From assembly GCA_022837205.1 (NCBI GenBank), contig JALHEL010000019.1:1-13941 (forward strand): DNA of 13,941 nt. The letters are read 5' to 3'. The notes under the pieces were generated by a model. The model saw only the letters and a list, made by a program, of their open reading frames with translations, was not told the origin of the DNA and did not search any database. Each line of letters starts with the position of its first letter. The first letter of the stretch is position 1. The position numbers and the translations under genes are program-made. This document shows, one piece after another, positions 6,549 through 13,941 of this stretch. This DNA comes from Leptolinea sp. (GTDB taxonomy: Bacteria; Chloroflexota; Anaerolineae; Anaerolineales; Anaerolineaceae).

Positions 6549-7637
6549 ATGAATACAAAGTCGGAAAATATCGGAATCGGATTTTTCCAAAAATATTTAT
6601 CGATTTGGGTTATTTTATGTATGGTTGCCGGCATTTTGATTGGAAAATTTCTTCCGGGGATACCGGCATTCTTCGGCAGGTTCGAATATGCAAACATTTC
6701 GCTACCGACAGCGATTCTGATATGGGTGATGATTTATCCGATGATGTTGAAAGTAGATTTTCAAAGCATTAAAAATGTCGGTAAGAACCCAAAGGGTTTA
6801 TATATTACCTGGATTACCAACTGGTTCATTAAACCTTTTACGATGTTTGCGATCGGATCTTTTTTCCTTTACGTTGTGTTTAAAAACATTATTCCTGCGG
6901 ATCTCGGAAAACAGTATTTAGCGGGCATGGTGTTGCTTGGCGCGGCGCCTTGTACGGCTATGGTTTTTGTTTGGAGTACCTTAACCAAAGGAGATCCGGC
7001 TTATACTGTTATACAAGTGGCGACAAATGATTTGATCATTTTGGTTGCATTTGTTCCTATCGTAAAATTCTTGTTGGGAATTAGCAATGTAACCGTTCCA
7101 TGGGACACTTTGGTCCTATCGGTTTTATTGTTTGTGGTGATTCCGCTTGCGGGTGGTTTTCTGACCAGAGTGACGGTTATCAAAAACAAGGGCGTCGATT
7201 ACTTTGAAAATATTTTTCTCCATAAATTTGATCAGGTAACGATAATCGGATTGCTCTTAACTTTAATCCTATTATTTTCTTTCCAAGGACAAACGATTTT
7301 GAGGAATCCTTTGCATATTGTGCTGATCGCAATTCCCTTGATTATTCAAACTTTTTTGATTTTCTTTATTGCTTATTTCGCTTGTCGTTGGGCAAAATTA
7401 CCCTATTCGATCGCCGCACCGGCCGGAATGATCGGTGCTTCAAACTTCTTCGAACTGGCGGTTGCAGTTGCCATCGCTTTGTTTGGAATGGATTCTCCCG
7501 CTGCCTTGGCTACAACAGTCGGTGTATTGACTGAAGTGCCTACGATGCTGATCTTGGTTAATATTGCAAACAATACACAACATTGGTTTCCGGCTTTAGA
7601 AATAAATTCAAAGAAAACTTCCGAGAAATCATATTAG
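6549..7637 (+). CDS. acr3: ACR3-family arsenite efflux transporter
   Basis: Inner-membrane arsenite exporter of the ACR3 (BART superfamily) type, 362 residues with about ten transmembrane helices. It pumps As(OH)3 out by proton-motive force. Diagnostic features are MIYPMMLKVDF (about 62-71), NWFIKPFTMF (91-100), and the fourth-helix motif GAAPCTAMVFVWS with the conserved Cys135, followed by GDPAYTVIQVATNDLIIL. Near the C-terminus, GASNFFELAVAVAIALFG and GVLTEVPTMLILVNI are family signatures. ATG 6549 follows AAGGAT. It is not the unrelated ArsB antiporter. It is the middle gene of arsR-acr3-arsM. Confidence 0.97.
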   Translation: MNTKSENIGIGFFQKYLSIWVILCMVAGILIGKFLPGIPAFFGRFEYANISLPTAILIWVMIYPMMLKVDFQSIKNVGKNPKGLYITWITNWFIKPFTMFAIGSFFLYVVFKNIIPADLGKQYLAGMVLLGAAPCTAMVFVWSTLTKGDPAYTVIQVATNDLIILVAFVPIVKFLLGISNVTVPWDTLVLSVLLFVVIPLAGGFLTRVTVIKNKGVDYFENIFLHKFDQVTIIGLLLTLILLFSFQGQTILRNPLHIVLIAIPLIIQTFLIFFIAYFACRWAKLPYSIAAPAGMIGASNFFELAVAVAIALFGMDSPAALATTVGVLTEVPTMLILVNIANNTQHWFPALEINSKKTSEKSY

Positions 7638-7684
7638 GCACAATACGGACTTTTAAACATTATTTATTAAAGGATTATTGACAG

Positions 7685-8482
7685 ATGGAACAGAATAAAA
7701 ATAAAACACAAAAAATAATCATCGAAAAGTATTCGTCGATCGCGAACCGAGACCTTCCTACCGGTTGCTGCGCAGGCAGCGGATGTTGCGGTTCTTCTGT
7801 TACTGTTGGCATAACCGAAGCGGCTTTGCGAAACGGTTATTCCAAAGAAGATTTATTATCGGTTCCGGCGGAAGCCAATATGGGTCTCGGATGCGGAAAT
7901 CCCCTGGCTATAGCCGCCATCCGAGAAGGGGAAATTGTATTGGATCTCGGTAGCGGCGGCGGATTTGATTGTTTTCTTGCCGAAAAGATGGCCGGTAAAG
8001 ACGGCTATGTCATCGGAGTAGACATGACTCCCGAAATGGTTTTATTGGCCAGAGAAAATGCTGAGAAAATGGGATATACAAACGTAGAATTCCGTCTGGG
8101 AGAAATCGAACATCTTTCGGTGGCGGATGGTTCGGTGGATGTAATTATTTCAAATTGTGTCATCAACCTTTCCCAATCAAAGGATCAGGTTTTTGCAGAA
8201 GCTTATCGTGTGCTGAAACCGGGCGGGAGATTATCTATTTCGGATATTGTTGCCACAGCCGAGCTGCCGGAGGAAATAAAGAAGGATCCGGATCTGTTAA
8301 CGGGCTGTATCGCAGGTGCCGAACAAGCAGATACGATTCGAGATCTGTTACAACGAGTCGGTTTTAAAAATATTCGCTTAACCCCTAAAGATAACAGCAA
8401 GGAGATTTTAAAATCCTGGGTACCCGGAAGCAATGTGGAAGATTATGTCGCGTCTTTTCTGATCGAAGCCGTTAAGGAATAA
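7685..8482 (+). CDS. arsM: Arsenite S-adenosylmethionine methyltransferase
   Basis: Cytoplasmic enzyme that methylates As(III) with SAM to methylated, in part volatile, arsenicals. It has 265 residues. The SAM site is VLDLGSGGGFDCFLA (about 85-99) with the acidic residue in VIGVDMTPEM. The three cysteines needed to hold As(III) in ArsM enzymes are present in their usual contexts: Cys70 in MGLGCGNP, Cys158 in ISNCVINL and Cys208 in LTGCIAGA. Two further cysteine pairs (28/29 and 34/35) form the N-terminal CCAGSGCC. ATG 7685 follows AAAGGA. It is the last gene of the ars operon, 47 bases after acr3. No clear plus-strand terminator follows. Confidence 0.97.
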   Translation: MEQNKNKTQKIIIEKYSSIANRDLPTGCCAGSGCCGSSVTVGITEAALRNGYSKEDLLSVPAEANMGLGCGNPLAIAAIREGEIVLDLGSGGGFDCFLAEKMAGKDGYVIGVDMTPEMVLLARENAEKMGYTNVEFRLGEIEHLSVADGSVDVIISNCVINLSQSKDQVFAEAYRVLKPGGRLSISDIVATAELPEEIKKDPDLLTGCIAGAEQADTIRDLLQRVGFKNIRLTPKDNSKEILKSWVPGSNVEDYVASFLIEAVKE

Positions 8483-8490
8483 TTCGAATT

Positions 8491-8524
8491 GAAAAGAATC
8501 TTCCAAGGTTGCGGTTGGAAAATC
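8491..8524 (-). terminator. Possible terminator of the NRAMP gene
   Basis: On the minus strand GATTTTCCAA (8524-8515) and TTGGAAGATT (8506-8497) form a ten-pair stem with two G-U wobbles and an eight-base loop. CTTTTC follows. It lies about 48 bases after the NRAMP stop. The same DNA pairs less well when read as plus-strand RNA, so it fits the NRAMP transcript better than the ars one. Confidence 0.4.
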
Positions 8525-8571
8525 ATCCAAATCGTTATCTCGAAAAACTGTCAATGAGAATTTCGAAAGAA

Positions 8572-9837
8572 TTATCGAAGAAAACTAATTAGCAATACGA
8601 TATTAAGACCGGTTACGATCAACCCGATGATCATCAAAAGGATGAAATTCCCCTTGGAATTGGCGAACTTCCCCATCACTTTTTTGGAGCTGGTTAAATA
8701 AATCTGTAAAAAAATCGTCCACGGTAACTGAATGCTGAGCAACATTTGCGAATAAACCAACCCCATGAACGGATCTTGGATGAAGAAAATCACGACCAGC
8801 GCTAACAGAAAGATGGCGATGACTCCACCTCGGGAATGAATATCGTGAATATCATAATGTTCTTTAAACATTCCGGCGAAGATCGTTCCGCCTGCCATTC
8901 CGGCGGTTATCGAGGATGAAATGCCCGCCAACAGCAGTGCGATTGCGAAGATAACCGAAGCACCGTTCCCCAACAACGGCTTGAGCATAGCGCCTGCCGT
9001 GTCCAATGCACTGACATGGATGCTGTTGGCAAAGAAGGTTGCGGCAGCGACCAGAATCATAGCGCTGTTGATTGCCCAACCGATCAGCATCGAAACAATC
9101 GTATCCAAGAATTCATAGTTCAGTTGGTGTCTGATAACCTCATCATCCTTTAGATTCCATTGGCGACTTTGGATAATTTCGGAATGAAGATAAAGATTAT
9201 GGGGCATGACTACTGCACCCAGCACACTCATTATGACGGGTATGGATCCGGCGGGAATCGATGGTTTCACCCAACTGACAGCTGCCTGCCCCCAATCGAC
9301 ATCTACCAAGATAATCTCGATAATAAAAGAAAGACCGATCAGGGAAACAAAACCGATGATCCAACGTTCCAGCAATTTATAAGAGTTCGTCAGTAATAAG
9401 GTGAGAGAAAGCGCCGTAACCAGAATCGCGCCGATTTTCAATGGCAAGTTAAAAAGCATTTGGAGCGCAATGGCTCCGCCCAATATTTCTGCCATCGCGG
9501 TAGCGGCTGTCGCCAACAATGCCGTGGTCAGGAGAAATCGACTGAGCCAAGGTTTGACGTATATGGAGGAAGCTTCCGAAAGGCAATAACCGGTCGCGAT
9601 CCCCAAATGTGCCGCATTATGTTGCAAAATGATCAGCATAAAAGTGGAAAGGGTAACCATCCAAAGCAGCTTATAGCCGTAATCGGATCCGGCTGCGACA
9701 TTGGAAGCCCAATTTCCCGGGTCGATAAATCCGACCGTTACCAAAAGACCGGGACCGATGTATTTCAAAATTTCCAAGCCGGACATCGATCGTTGATGTT
9801 CCAATTGCTTGATTCGTTCGCGTATGGAATTTATCAT
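8572..9837 (-). CDS. mntH: NRAMP-family divalent metal (Mn2+/Fe2+) transporter
   Basis: Proton-coupled divalent metal importer of the inner membrane, 421 residues with about eleven helices. The helix-1 metal site is intact in GFIDPGNWASNVAAG (DPGN at 39-42), and the helix-6 site is AVVMPHNLYLHS (Met211-Pro-His). Retention of the Met argues for a transition metal (Mn, Fe, sometimes Cd) rather than the Mg or Al seen in NRAMP relatives that lack it. Helix 3 reads LQHNAAHLGIATG. ATG 9837 has AAGGGTG about eight bases upstream. It is convergent with arsM across 89 bp. Its leader can form nested stems. The exact metal is not determined by sequence; the symbol is by family analogy. Confidence 0.9.
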   Translation of the reverse strand: MINSIRERIKQLEHQRSMSGLEILKYIGPGLLVTVGFIDPGNWASNVAAGSDYGYKLLWMVTLSTFMLIILQHNAAHLGIATGYCLSEASSIYVKPWLSRFLLTTALLATAATAMAEILGGAIALQMLFNLPLKIGAILVTALSLTLLLTNSYKLLERWIIGFVSLIGLSFIIEIILVDVDWGQAAVSWVKPSIPAGSIPVIMSVLGAVVMPHNLYLHSEIIQSRQWNLKDDEVIRHQLNYEFLDTIVSMLIGWAINSAMILVAAATFFANSIHVSALDTAGAMLKPLLGNGASVIFAIALLLAGISSSITAGMAGGTIFAGMFKEHYDIHDIHSRGGVIAIFLLALVVIFFIQDPFMGLVYSQMLLSIQLPWTIFLQIYLTSSKKVMGKFANSKGNFILLMIIGLIVTGLNIVLLISFLR

Positions 9838-9867
9838 AGTCGGTTCACCCTTTTCGATTTATTCTTT

Positions 9868-9922
9868 CCGTCTGCTATTCTGACTAAAGGAACTCCTTCT
9901 ATACAGCGGTTCCTCTGACGGG
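9868..9922 (-). promoter_or_regulatory. Structured leader of the NRAMP gene (unrecognised)
   Basis: On the minus strand AGAGGAAC (9916-9909) pairs with GTTCCTTT (9893-9886), eight pairs with one wobble. An outer CCGTC (9921-9917) pairs with GACGG (9872-9868), enclosing the inner stem in a branched fold. It ends about 15 bases before the ribosome binding site. It does not show the conserved loops of the yybP-ykoY manganese riboswitch. A metal-responsive leader is possible but is inference. Confidence 0.35.
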
Positions 9923-9928
9923 TAGTGT

Positions 9929-9957
9929 TATCTATATGAAAAGTATTTTAACGTCAA
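9929..9957 (-). promoter_or_regulatory. Candidate promoter of the NRAMP gene
   Basis: TTGACG (9957-9952) is a good -35 box on the minus strand. The -10 is weaker: TAGATA (9934-9929) with 17-base spacing, or TATAGA (9936-9931) with 15. A small palindrome CCTCA-N4-TGAGG (9960-9973) abuts the -35 upstream and could be an operator. Confidence 0.5.
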
Positions 9958-9973
9958 ATCCTCATTTCTGAGG

Positions 9974-10113
9974 CTGAGTTTTCGAGTCCATTTTTTTGTG
10001 AAGAATCAGACTTCTTACGAAATCTTTATTCGGAAAGAATCGATAAATCGTATCCGAATTTATTTTCATTCCGGCAGAAATAAAATTTCTGCGAAAGGGA
10101 TATTTTAAATGAT
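9974..10113. other. Intergenic region downstream of prmA
   Basis: No gene was seen. Two inverted repeats lie after the prmA stop. GCAGAAAT (10074-10081) with ATTTCTGC (10085-10092) is a tight 8-bp stem without a following T-tract. ATTCGGA (10028-10034) with TCCGAAT (10053-10059) encloses a smaller CGAT/ATCG stem. Either could help end the dnaK-dnaJ-prmA transcript, but neither is a textbook terminator. Confidence 0.4.
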
Positions 10114-11037
10114 TTATTTTTGCGGTTTGCGATACGCATATGCGACCCAGTCCGCAATCTGGCGCTTCTCAAGAAATTCAAGCCCCTGCGCTTCGGCTGC
10201 ATTCCGAATTTTCTCATCCTGTTCTTCGAGAATACCGCTGAGCAGAATCACCCCACCGGGAGTGATCAGGTCCGCCATTCCTTGGTCAAATAATTGAATG
10301 AGGATGGGCGTCAGGATATTGGCTGTAACCAGAGGAGCTTGCCTGATGGAACATGCTCCGTTCAAAATTTCCTGGACAGTACCTTTGAAAAGTTCCAGCC
10401 TGTCCGCCACTCCATTATTTTCGGCGTTCTCACGGCTGCTTTGCATGGACTCGTTATCGATATCCACTCCCAAAGCGTGACGGGCGCCGAGTAGTAACGC
10501 TCCGATGGAGAGTATCCCTGAACCGCACCCCATATCAATGATGTCCTCATTGGAAACGATGTACTTTTCTACCATCGCCAGGCATAACTGAGTAGTGGGA
10601 TGAGTGCCGGTTCCGAAAGCCATGCTGGGATCAATCTTTATTGCGATGCGTTCGGGCTCAATGGATGGCATCCAAGCGGGAAGGATCAAAAGCTTTTCGC
10701 CGATCAGAATCGGATGGTAGAATTTTTTCCATGCTGCCATCCAGTCTTCGTCTTCAATAAACTTAAATTCCGGCTCCGGAACGGCGGTGATGCGCCCTAA
10801 ATACCAAAGGCCTTCCAGAATCCGCTGCCGTTTTTCTTCCGTCGTTTCATCCACCGGAAGGTAACCGGTTACCCGACAAGGACCGAACGGCGTTCCCACA
10901 TCTTCCGCATCGTTATAATCTACGCCCTGTTCCACGACAACGCCGTTTTCGGCGTAGCGGGATAACACTTCGGCAACGGCTTCCGCCGTCTCACTGTCTA
11001 CGACAACACTGATTTCGAGCCAGGCGGGATCAGCCAT
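10114..11037 (-). CDS. prmA: Ribosomal protein L11 methyltransferase
   Basis: SAM-dependent methyltransferase that modifies ribosomal protein L11 in the cytoplasm. It has 307 residues, near the usual length. The N-terminal L11-recognition domain starts with WLEISVVVDSETAEAVAEVL. The catalytic domain has DPSMAFGTGTHPTTQLCL (about 155-172), the SAM loop IIDMGCGSGILSIGALLLGA, the acidic ALGVDIDNES, and the family TANILTPILI. ATG 11037 overlaps the dnaJ stop by eight bases (ATGGCTGA), which indicates translational coupling. It is the last gene of the dnaK-dnaJ-prmA cluster. Confidence 0.95.
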   Translation of the reverse strand: MADPAWLEISVVVDSETAEAVAEVLSRYAENGVVVEQGVDYNDAEDVGTPFGPCRVTGYLPVDETTEEKRQRILEGLWYLGRITAVPEPEFKFIEDEDWMAAWKKFYHPILIGEKLLILPAWMPSIEPERIAIKIDPSMAFGTGTHPTTQLCLAMVEKYIVSNEDIIDMGCGSGILSIGALLLGARHALGVDIDNESMQSSRENAENNGVADRLELFKGTVQEILNGACSIRQAPLVTANILTPILIQLFDQGMADLITPGGVILLSGILEEQDEKIRNAAEAQGLEFLEKRQIADWVAYAYRKPQK

Positions 11038-12178
11038 TTAACGCATCCTTGAGACGATCCCAAAAACTTTTTTCCTGAGGAATGACTTCCGTCCCCATGG
11101 TTCCGGCTAACTGTTCCATCAAATCCCGTTGTTCCGGTGTCAGAGAATTCGGTATTTCAACGTTAATGACCACTTTTTGATCTCCTCTTCCGCTGCCCTG
11201 TAAACGAGGAATTCCTTTTCCTTTTAGGGTAAATACTCTTCCGGGTTGAGTTCCTGCGGGAATTTTCAGTTTTTCCGTGCCGTCGATAGTAGGAACATCG
11301 ATCTCATCACCGAGAGTCGCTTGAGCGATATTGATGTTCATATCCAGTTGAATATCCGCATCTTTCCGATGGAAATACTTATGAGGGTTGACGCGGATGT
11401 CCACGTAAAGATCTCCGCTGGGTCCGTTGTTATCACCCGGTTGGCCTTCTCCCGACAATCGAATGCGTGTGCCTGTATCCACTCCGGCGGGGATAGATAC
11501 CACCTTTTTTACGGTTTTCCGTTCGAGACCGCGTCCGTGGCATTGCGTGCAGGGGGTGCTGATGATCTCTCCCCGTCCGTTACAGGTGGGGCAGGTTGAA
11601 ACCTGCACCATAGAACCGAACATGGTTTGACGATTTGTTTTAATTTCACCGGTACCGTTACAGGTGTAACATCGTTGGGGCGAAGTCCCCGGTTCGGCTC
11701 CCGTTCCGTGACAGCGCGAACACTTTTCATCGCGGGAAAATTGAACTTCTTTATCGACTCCGAAGCATGCTTCTTCAAATTTCAAAGTGACGGTCGTTTG
11801 CAGATCCGCCCCCCTTCGCGGGGCATTGCGTTGGCGCGATGAATATTGTGTGGAACCGAAGCCTCCGAAGCCTCCAAATCCTCCGAATCCGAAGAGATCA
11901 CCGAGGATATCGGAGAGATCAACCTGAGAATAATCGAATCCGTTCCCTACGCCGCTGACGCCGGCTTTCCCATATCGATCGTATGCTGCTCGTTTATCCG
12001 GGTCGGAAAGGACCTGGTAAGCTTCGTTGATCTCTTTGAATGTTTCCTCTGCCCCGGGGTCTTTGTTAATGTCCGGATGATATTTTCTTGCGAGGTTTCG
12101 GAAAGCTGTTTTTAATTCATCGGAGCTGGCATTTCTGCCGACTCCCAAGACTTCATAATAATCTCGATCTTTTACCAT
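11030..12178 (-). CDS. dnaJ: Chaperone protein DnaJ (Hsp40)
   Basis: Type I J-domain co-chaperone, 382 residues, that delivers unfolded proteins to DnaK and triggers its ATPase. The J domain (residues about 5-70) carries HPD at 34-36. A Gly/Phe-rich segment contains four tandem GFG units. Four zinc-binding CxxCxGxG repeats follow: CSRCHGTG, CYTCNGTG, CPTCNGRG and CTQCHGRG. The C-terminal substrate-binding domains include GDLYVDIRVNPHKYFHRKDAD and ATLGDEIDVPTIDG. All domains are complete. It follows dnaK after 134 bases that hold two hairpins, and overlaps prmA. Confidence 0.98.
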   Translation of the reverse strand: MVKDRDYYEVLGVGRNASSDELKTAFRNLARKYHPDINKDPGAEETFKEINEAYQVLSDPDKRAAYDRYGKAGVSGVGNGFDYSQVDLSDILGDLFGFGGFGGFGGFGSTQYSSRQRNAPRRGADLQTTVTLKFEEACFGVDKEVQFSRDEKCSRCHGTGAEPGTSPQRCYTCNGTGEIKTNRQTMFGSMVQVSTCPTCNGRGEIISTPCTQCHGRGLERKTVKKVVSIPAGVDTGTRIRLSGEGQPGDNNGPSGDLYVDIRVNPHKYFHRKDADIQLDMNINIAQATLGDEIDVPTIDGTEKLKIPAGTQPGRVFTLKGKGIPRLQGSGRGDQKVVINVEIPNSLTPEQRDLMEQLAGTMGTEVIPQEKSFWDRLKDALNG

Positions 12179-12200
12179 TAATTTACCACTTCTCGATCAT

Positions 12201-12225
12201 AAAAACTTCCCGGTAAAAACCGGGG
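12201..12225 (-). terminator. Terminator-like stem just upstream of dnaJ
   Basis: On the minus strand CCCGGT (12224-12219) and ACCGGG (12214-12209) form a perfect 6-bp stem with a TTTT loop, followed by AAGTTTTT. It ends only about 22 bases before the dnaJ start codon, so it would attenuate read-through from dnaK and keep dnaJ lower than dnaK. Confidence 0.6.
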
Positions 12226-12239
12226 ATGACGGAACAACA

Positions 12240-12289
12240 AATCGCTGTACCGTATCCTTATTATTATAAAGGTTCGCGGTACAGCGATT
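12240..12289 (-). repeat. 13-bp perfect inverted repeat between dnaK and dnaJ
   Basis: AATCGCTGTACCG (12240-12252) and CGGTACAGCGATT (12277-12289) are exact reverse complements separated by 24 bp, starting 24 bases after the dnaK stop. As RNA it would form a stable stem protecting the dnaK 3' end or ending transcription, although only a weak T-rich run (TTTGTTGTT) follows. It is not a CIRCE element. Confidence 0.7.
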
Positions 12290-12312
12290 ATTCTTTTTAC
12301 CGAACTAGGTGA

Positions 12313-13941
12313 TTACATGCTGCGGAATTCACCGTCAACAACATCATCATTCCCGTCGTTCCCTGTCGGAGGATTTTGGCCTGATGCACCGCTGCCTTGA
12401 TCCGATTGAGACTGTCCGGCACCGGGTTGCTGTTGCTGATACATGATGTTTCCGATGTCTTGAATCATCTTGTTCAATTCATCCGTCATCCGTTTCATCG
12501 TATCGAAATCCGTTCCGTTGAGGATATTCTTCAATTCACCGGCTTTCGATTGGATGTTGGACTTCATATCGGCCGGGATTTTATCCCCGTTTTCCTCCAG
12601 CAACTTTTCGGCTGTATAGACGGCGTTATCCGCATTGTTTTTGATCTCGATTCCTTCCTTGCGTTTTCGGTCTTCTTCCGCATGGATCTCGGCTTCCTTA
12701 CGCATTCGCTCCACTTCGGCATCGGTCAGACCGGATGATGCGCTGATCGTAATATTCTGGCTGCGGTTGGTAGCCTTATCCACCGCCGTCACTTTCAAAA
12801 TACCGTTTGCATCGATATCAAAGGTGACTTCAATTTGCGGAACGCCGCGTCGAGCCGGCGGAATTCCGTCCAAGATGAATTTCCCGAGGCTCTTATTGTC
12901 GGCTGCCATCGGACGCTCGCCTTGCAGGACGTGAATTTCGACGGAAGTTTGTGAGTCTGCTGCAGTCGAGTAGATCTGAGTCTTTTTCGCCGGAATGGTA
13001 GTATTCCGCTCGATCATCGGTGTGGCAACTCCACCCATTGTTTCGACCGACAGGGTCAGAGGTGTCACGTCCAATAACAGAATATCGTTCACTTCTCCGC
13101 CGAGGACTCCGGCTTGAATGGCCGCACCGACCGCCACCACTTCATCCGGGTTAACGCTCTTGTTCGGTTCCTTACCGAATTCACGTTTTACCGCTTCCTG
13201 GACTGCCGGCATACGGGTCATACCGCCAACCAAAACGACTTCATTGATATCGCTGGTCTTCAGATTCGCATCCCGTAATGCATTGCGGACAGGTTCCAAA
13301 CTCCGTGCGATCAGATCGGAAGTTAATTGCTCAACCTTTGCACGCGTCAAGGTCATCACCAAGTGCTTCGGACCGGTGGCATCGGCTGTAATATACGGTA
13401 AGTTGATTTCCGTCTGCATCGTCGATGAGAGTTCGATTTTTGCCTTCTCAGCCGCTTCCTTCAACCGTTGCAACGCTTGCCGATCCTGGCGCAAGTCCAT
13501 GTTGTTTGCTTTCTTGAATTCATCGATCAGATAATCCATAATACGCTGATCGAAGTCATCGCCGCCCAAGAAGGTATCGCCCGATGTAGACCGTACCTGG
13601 AATACACCGTCACCCACATCCAGGATGGAGATATCGAATGTACCGCCACCCAAGTCATAAACCGCAATCAATTCATTGGTCTTCTTATCCAAGCCGTAAG
13701 CCAGTGAAGAAGCAGTCGGTTCATTAATGATTCTCAGCACTTCCAAGCCGGCGATTTTTCCGGCGTCTTTGGTCGCATTCCGCTGACTGTCATTAAAATA
13801 AGCGGGAACCGTAATAACCGCCTGAGTAATTTTTTCGCCCAAATATGCTTCGGCGTCAGCTTTCATTTTTGCCAAAATCATGGCTGAAATTTCCGGTGCC
13901 GAATATTCTTTCCCGTCCAACACCACTCTCACATCTCCGTT
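12313..13941 (-). CDS. dnaK: Chaperone protein DnaK (Hsp70), 5' end outside window
   Basis: ATP-dependent Hsp70 chaperone. In the window are 542 codons and the TAA; by comparison with E. coli DnaK about 95 N-terminal residues lie beyond the right edge. The frame is open to the edge (NGDVRVVLDG), so the internal GTG at 13932 is not the real start. Visible features are VPAYFNDSQRNATKDAG, EPTASSLAYGLDK, the phosphate loop AVYDLGGGTFDISIL, the adenosine site VLVGGMTRMP, the interdomain linker ILLLDVTPLTL, the substrate-binding NKSLGKFILDGIPPARRG, and the acidic tail DDVVDGEF. A Gln/Gly-rich tail precedes it. It is first of the visible dnaK-dnaJ-prmA cluster; grpE was not seen in the window. Confidence 0.98.
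   Translation of the reverse strand, partial: NGDVRVVLDGKEYSAPEISAMILAKMKADAEAYLGEKITQAVITVPAYFNDSQRNATKDAGKIAGLEVLRIINEPTASSLAYGLDKKTNELIAVYDLGGGTFDISILDVGDGVFQVRSTSGDTFLGGDDFDQRIMDYLIDEFKKANNMDLRQDRQALQRLKEAAEKAKIELSSTMQTEINLPYITADATGPKHLVMTLTRAKVEQLTSDLIARSLEPVRNALRDANLKTSDINEVVLVGGMTRMPAVQEAVKREFGKEPNKSVNPDEVVAVGAAIQAGVLGGEVNDILLLDVTPLTLSVETMGGVATPMIERNTTIPAKKTQIYSTAADSQTSVEIHVLQGERPMAADNKSLGKFILDGIPPARRGVPQIEVTFDIDANGILKVTAVDKATNRSQNITISASSGLTDAEVERMRKEAEIHAEEDRKRKEGIEIKNNADNAVYTAEKLLEENGDKIPADMKSNIQSKAGELKNILNGTDFDTMKRMTDELNKMIQDIGNIMYQQQQPGAGQSQSDQGSGASGQNPPTGNDGNDDVVDGEFRSM

Noticed and set aside
9838..9960. yybP-ykoY manganese riboswitch before the NRAMP gene
   Set aside because: The two conserved loop sequences of that riboswitch could not be found; only unassigned stems are present.
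11865..11890. Short tandem repeat within dnaJ
   Set aside because: It encodes the normal Gly/Phe-rich linker and is not a separate element.
11846..12115. Plus-strand open frames antisense to dnaJ and dnaK
   Set aside because: They are shadows of strongly conserved minus-strand genes, with low-complexity translations from the GFG repeats.
12240..12289. CIRCE (HrcA) heat-shock operator at dnaK-dnaJ
   Set aside because: The arms do not match TTAGCACTC/GAGTGCTAA, and the site is between genes rather than before the operon; any CIRCE would lie beyond the right edge.

Overview
This window looks like chromosomal sequence of a moderate-GC anaerobic Chloroflexota bacterium, probably Anaerolineae. 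Three things point there: an FMN-riboswitch-controlled permease resembling RibX (the RibXY riboflavin transporter was described from Chloroflexus), a Thr/Pro-rich lipoprotein with an NBR1-type Ig-like domain of a kind common in Anaerolineae, and the order dnaK-dnaJ-prmA. The lineage call is inference from gene content. No IS element, integrase, CRISPR array, rRNA or tRNA was seen.

Layout. (1) 1-930, minus strand: promoter, FMN aptamer, intrinsic terminator, then an ABC permease running off the left edge. (2) 1148-2255, plus: a lipoprotein gene ending in a strong terminator. (3) 2381-4304, plus: promoter, leader hairpin, aspS and a strong terminator. (4) 4446-6078, plus: an AEC-family transporter and a DUF554 membrane protein, probably co-transcribed. 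(5) 6114-8482, plus: an arsenic operon, arsR-acr3-arsM, whose promoter overlaps three evenly spaced 16-bp palindromes. (6) 8497-9957, minus: an NRAMP divalent-metal transporter with a structured leader, convergent with the ars operon. (7) 10114-13941, minus: dnaK (5' end outside the window), dnaJ and prmA, with a large hairpin and a terminator-like stem between dnaK and dnaJ.

How the genes work together. The ars operon pairs an As(III)-responsive repressor, an ACR3 arsenite pump and a SAM-dependent arsenite methyltransferase. There is no arsenate reductase in it, so it fits a cell that meets arsenic already as As(III). The riboswitch-permease unit should open when flavin is low and points to riboflavin uptake. 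DnaK and DnaJ are the Hsp70 chaperone and its co-chaperone, and prmA overlaps dnaJ by 8 bases.

The observations most worth a second look are the triple ArsR-type operator array, the riboflavin-riboswitch/permease unit whose Shine-Dalgarno lies inside its own terminator, and the unexplained structured leader of the NRAMP gene. No wholly unprecedented multi-gene system was found.
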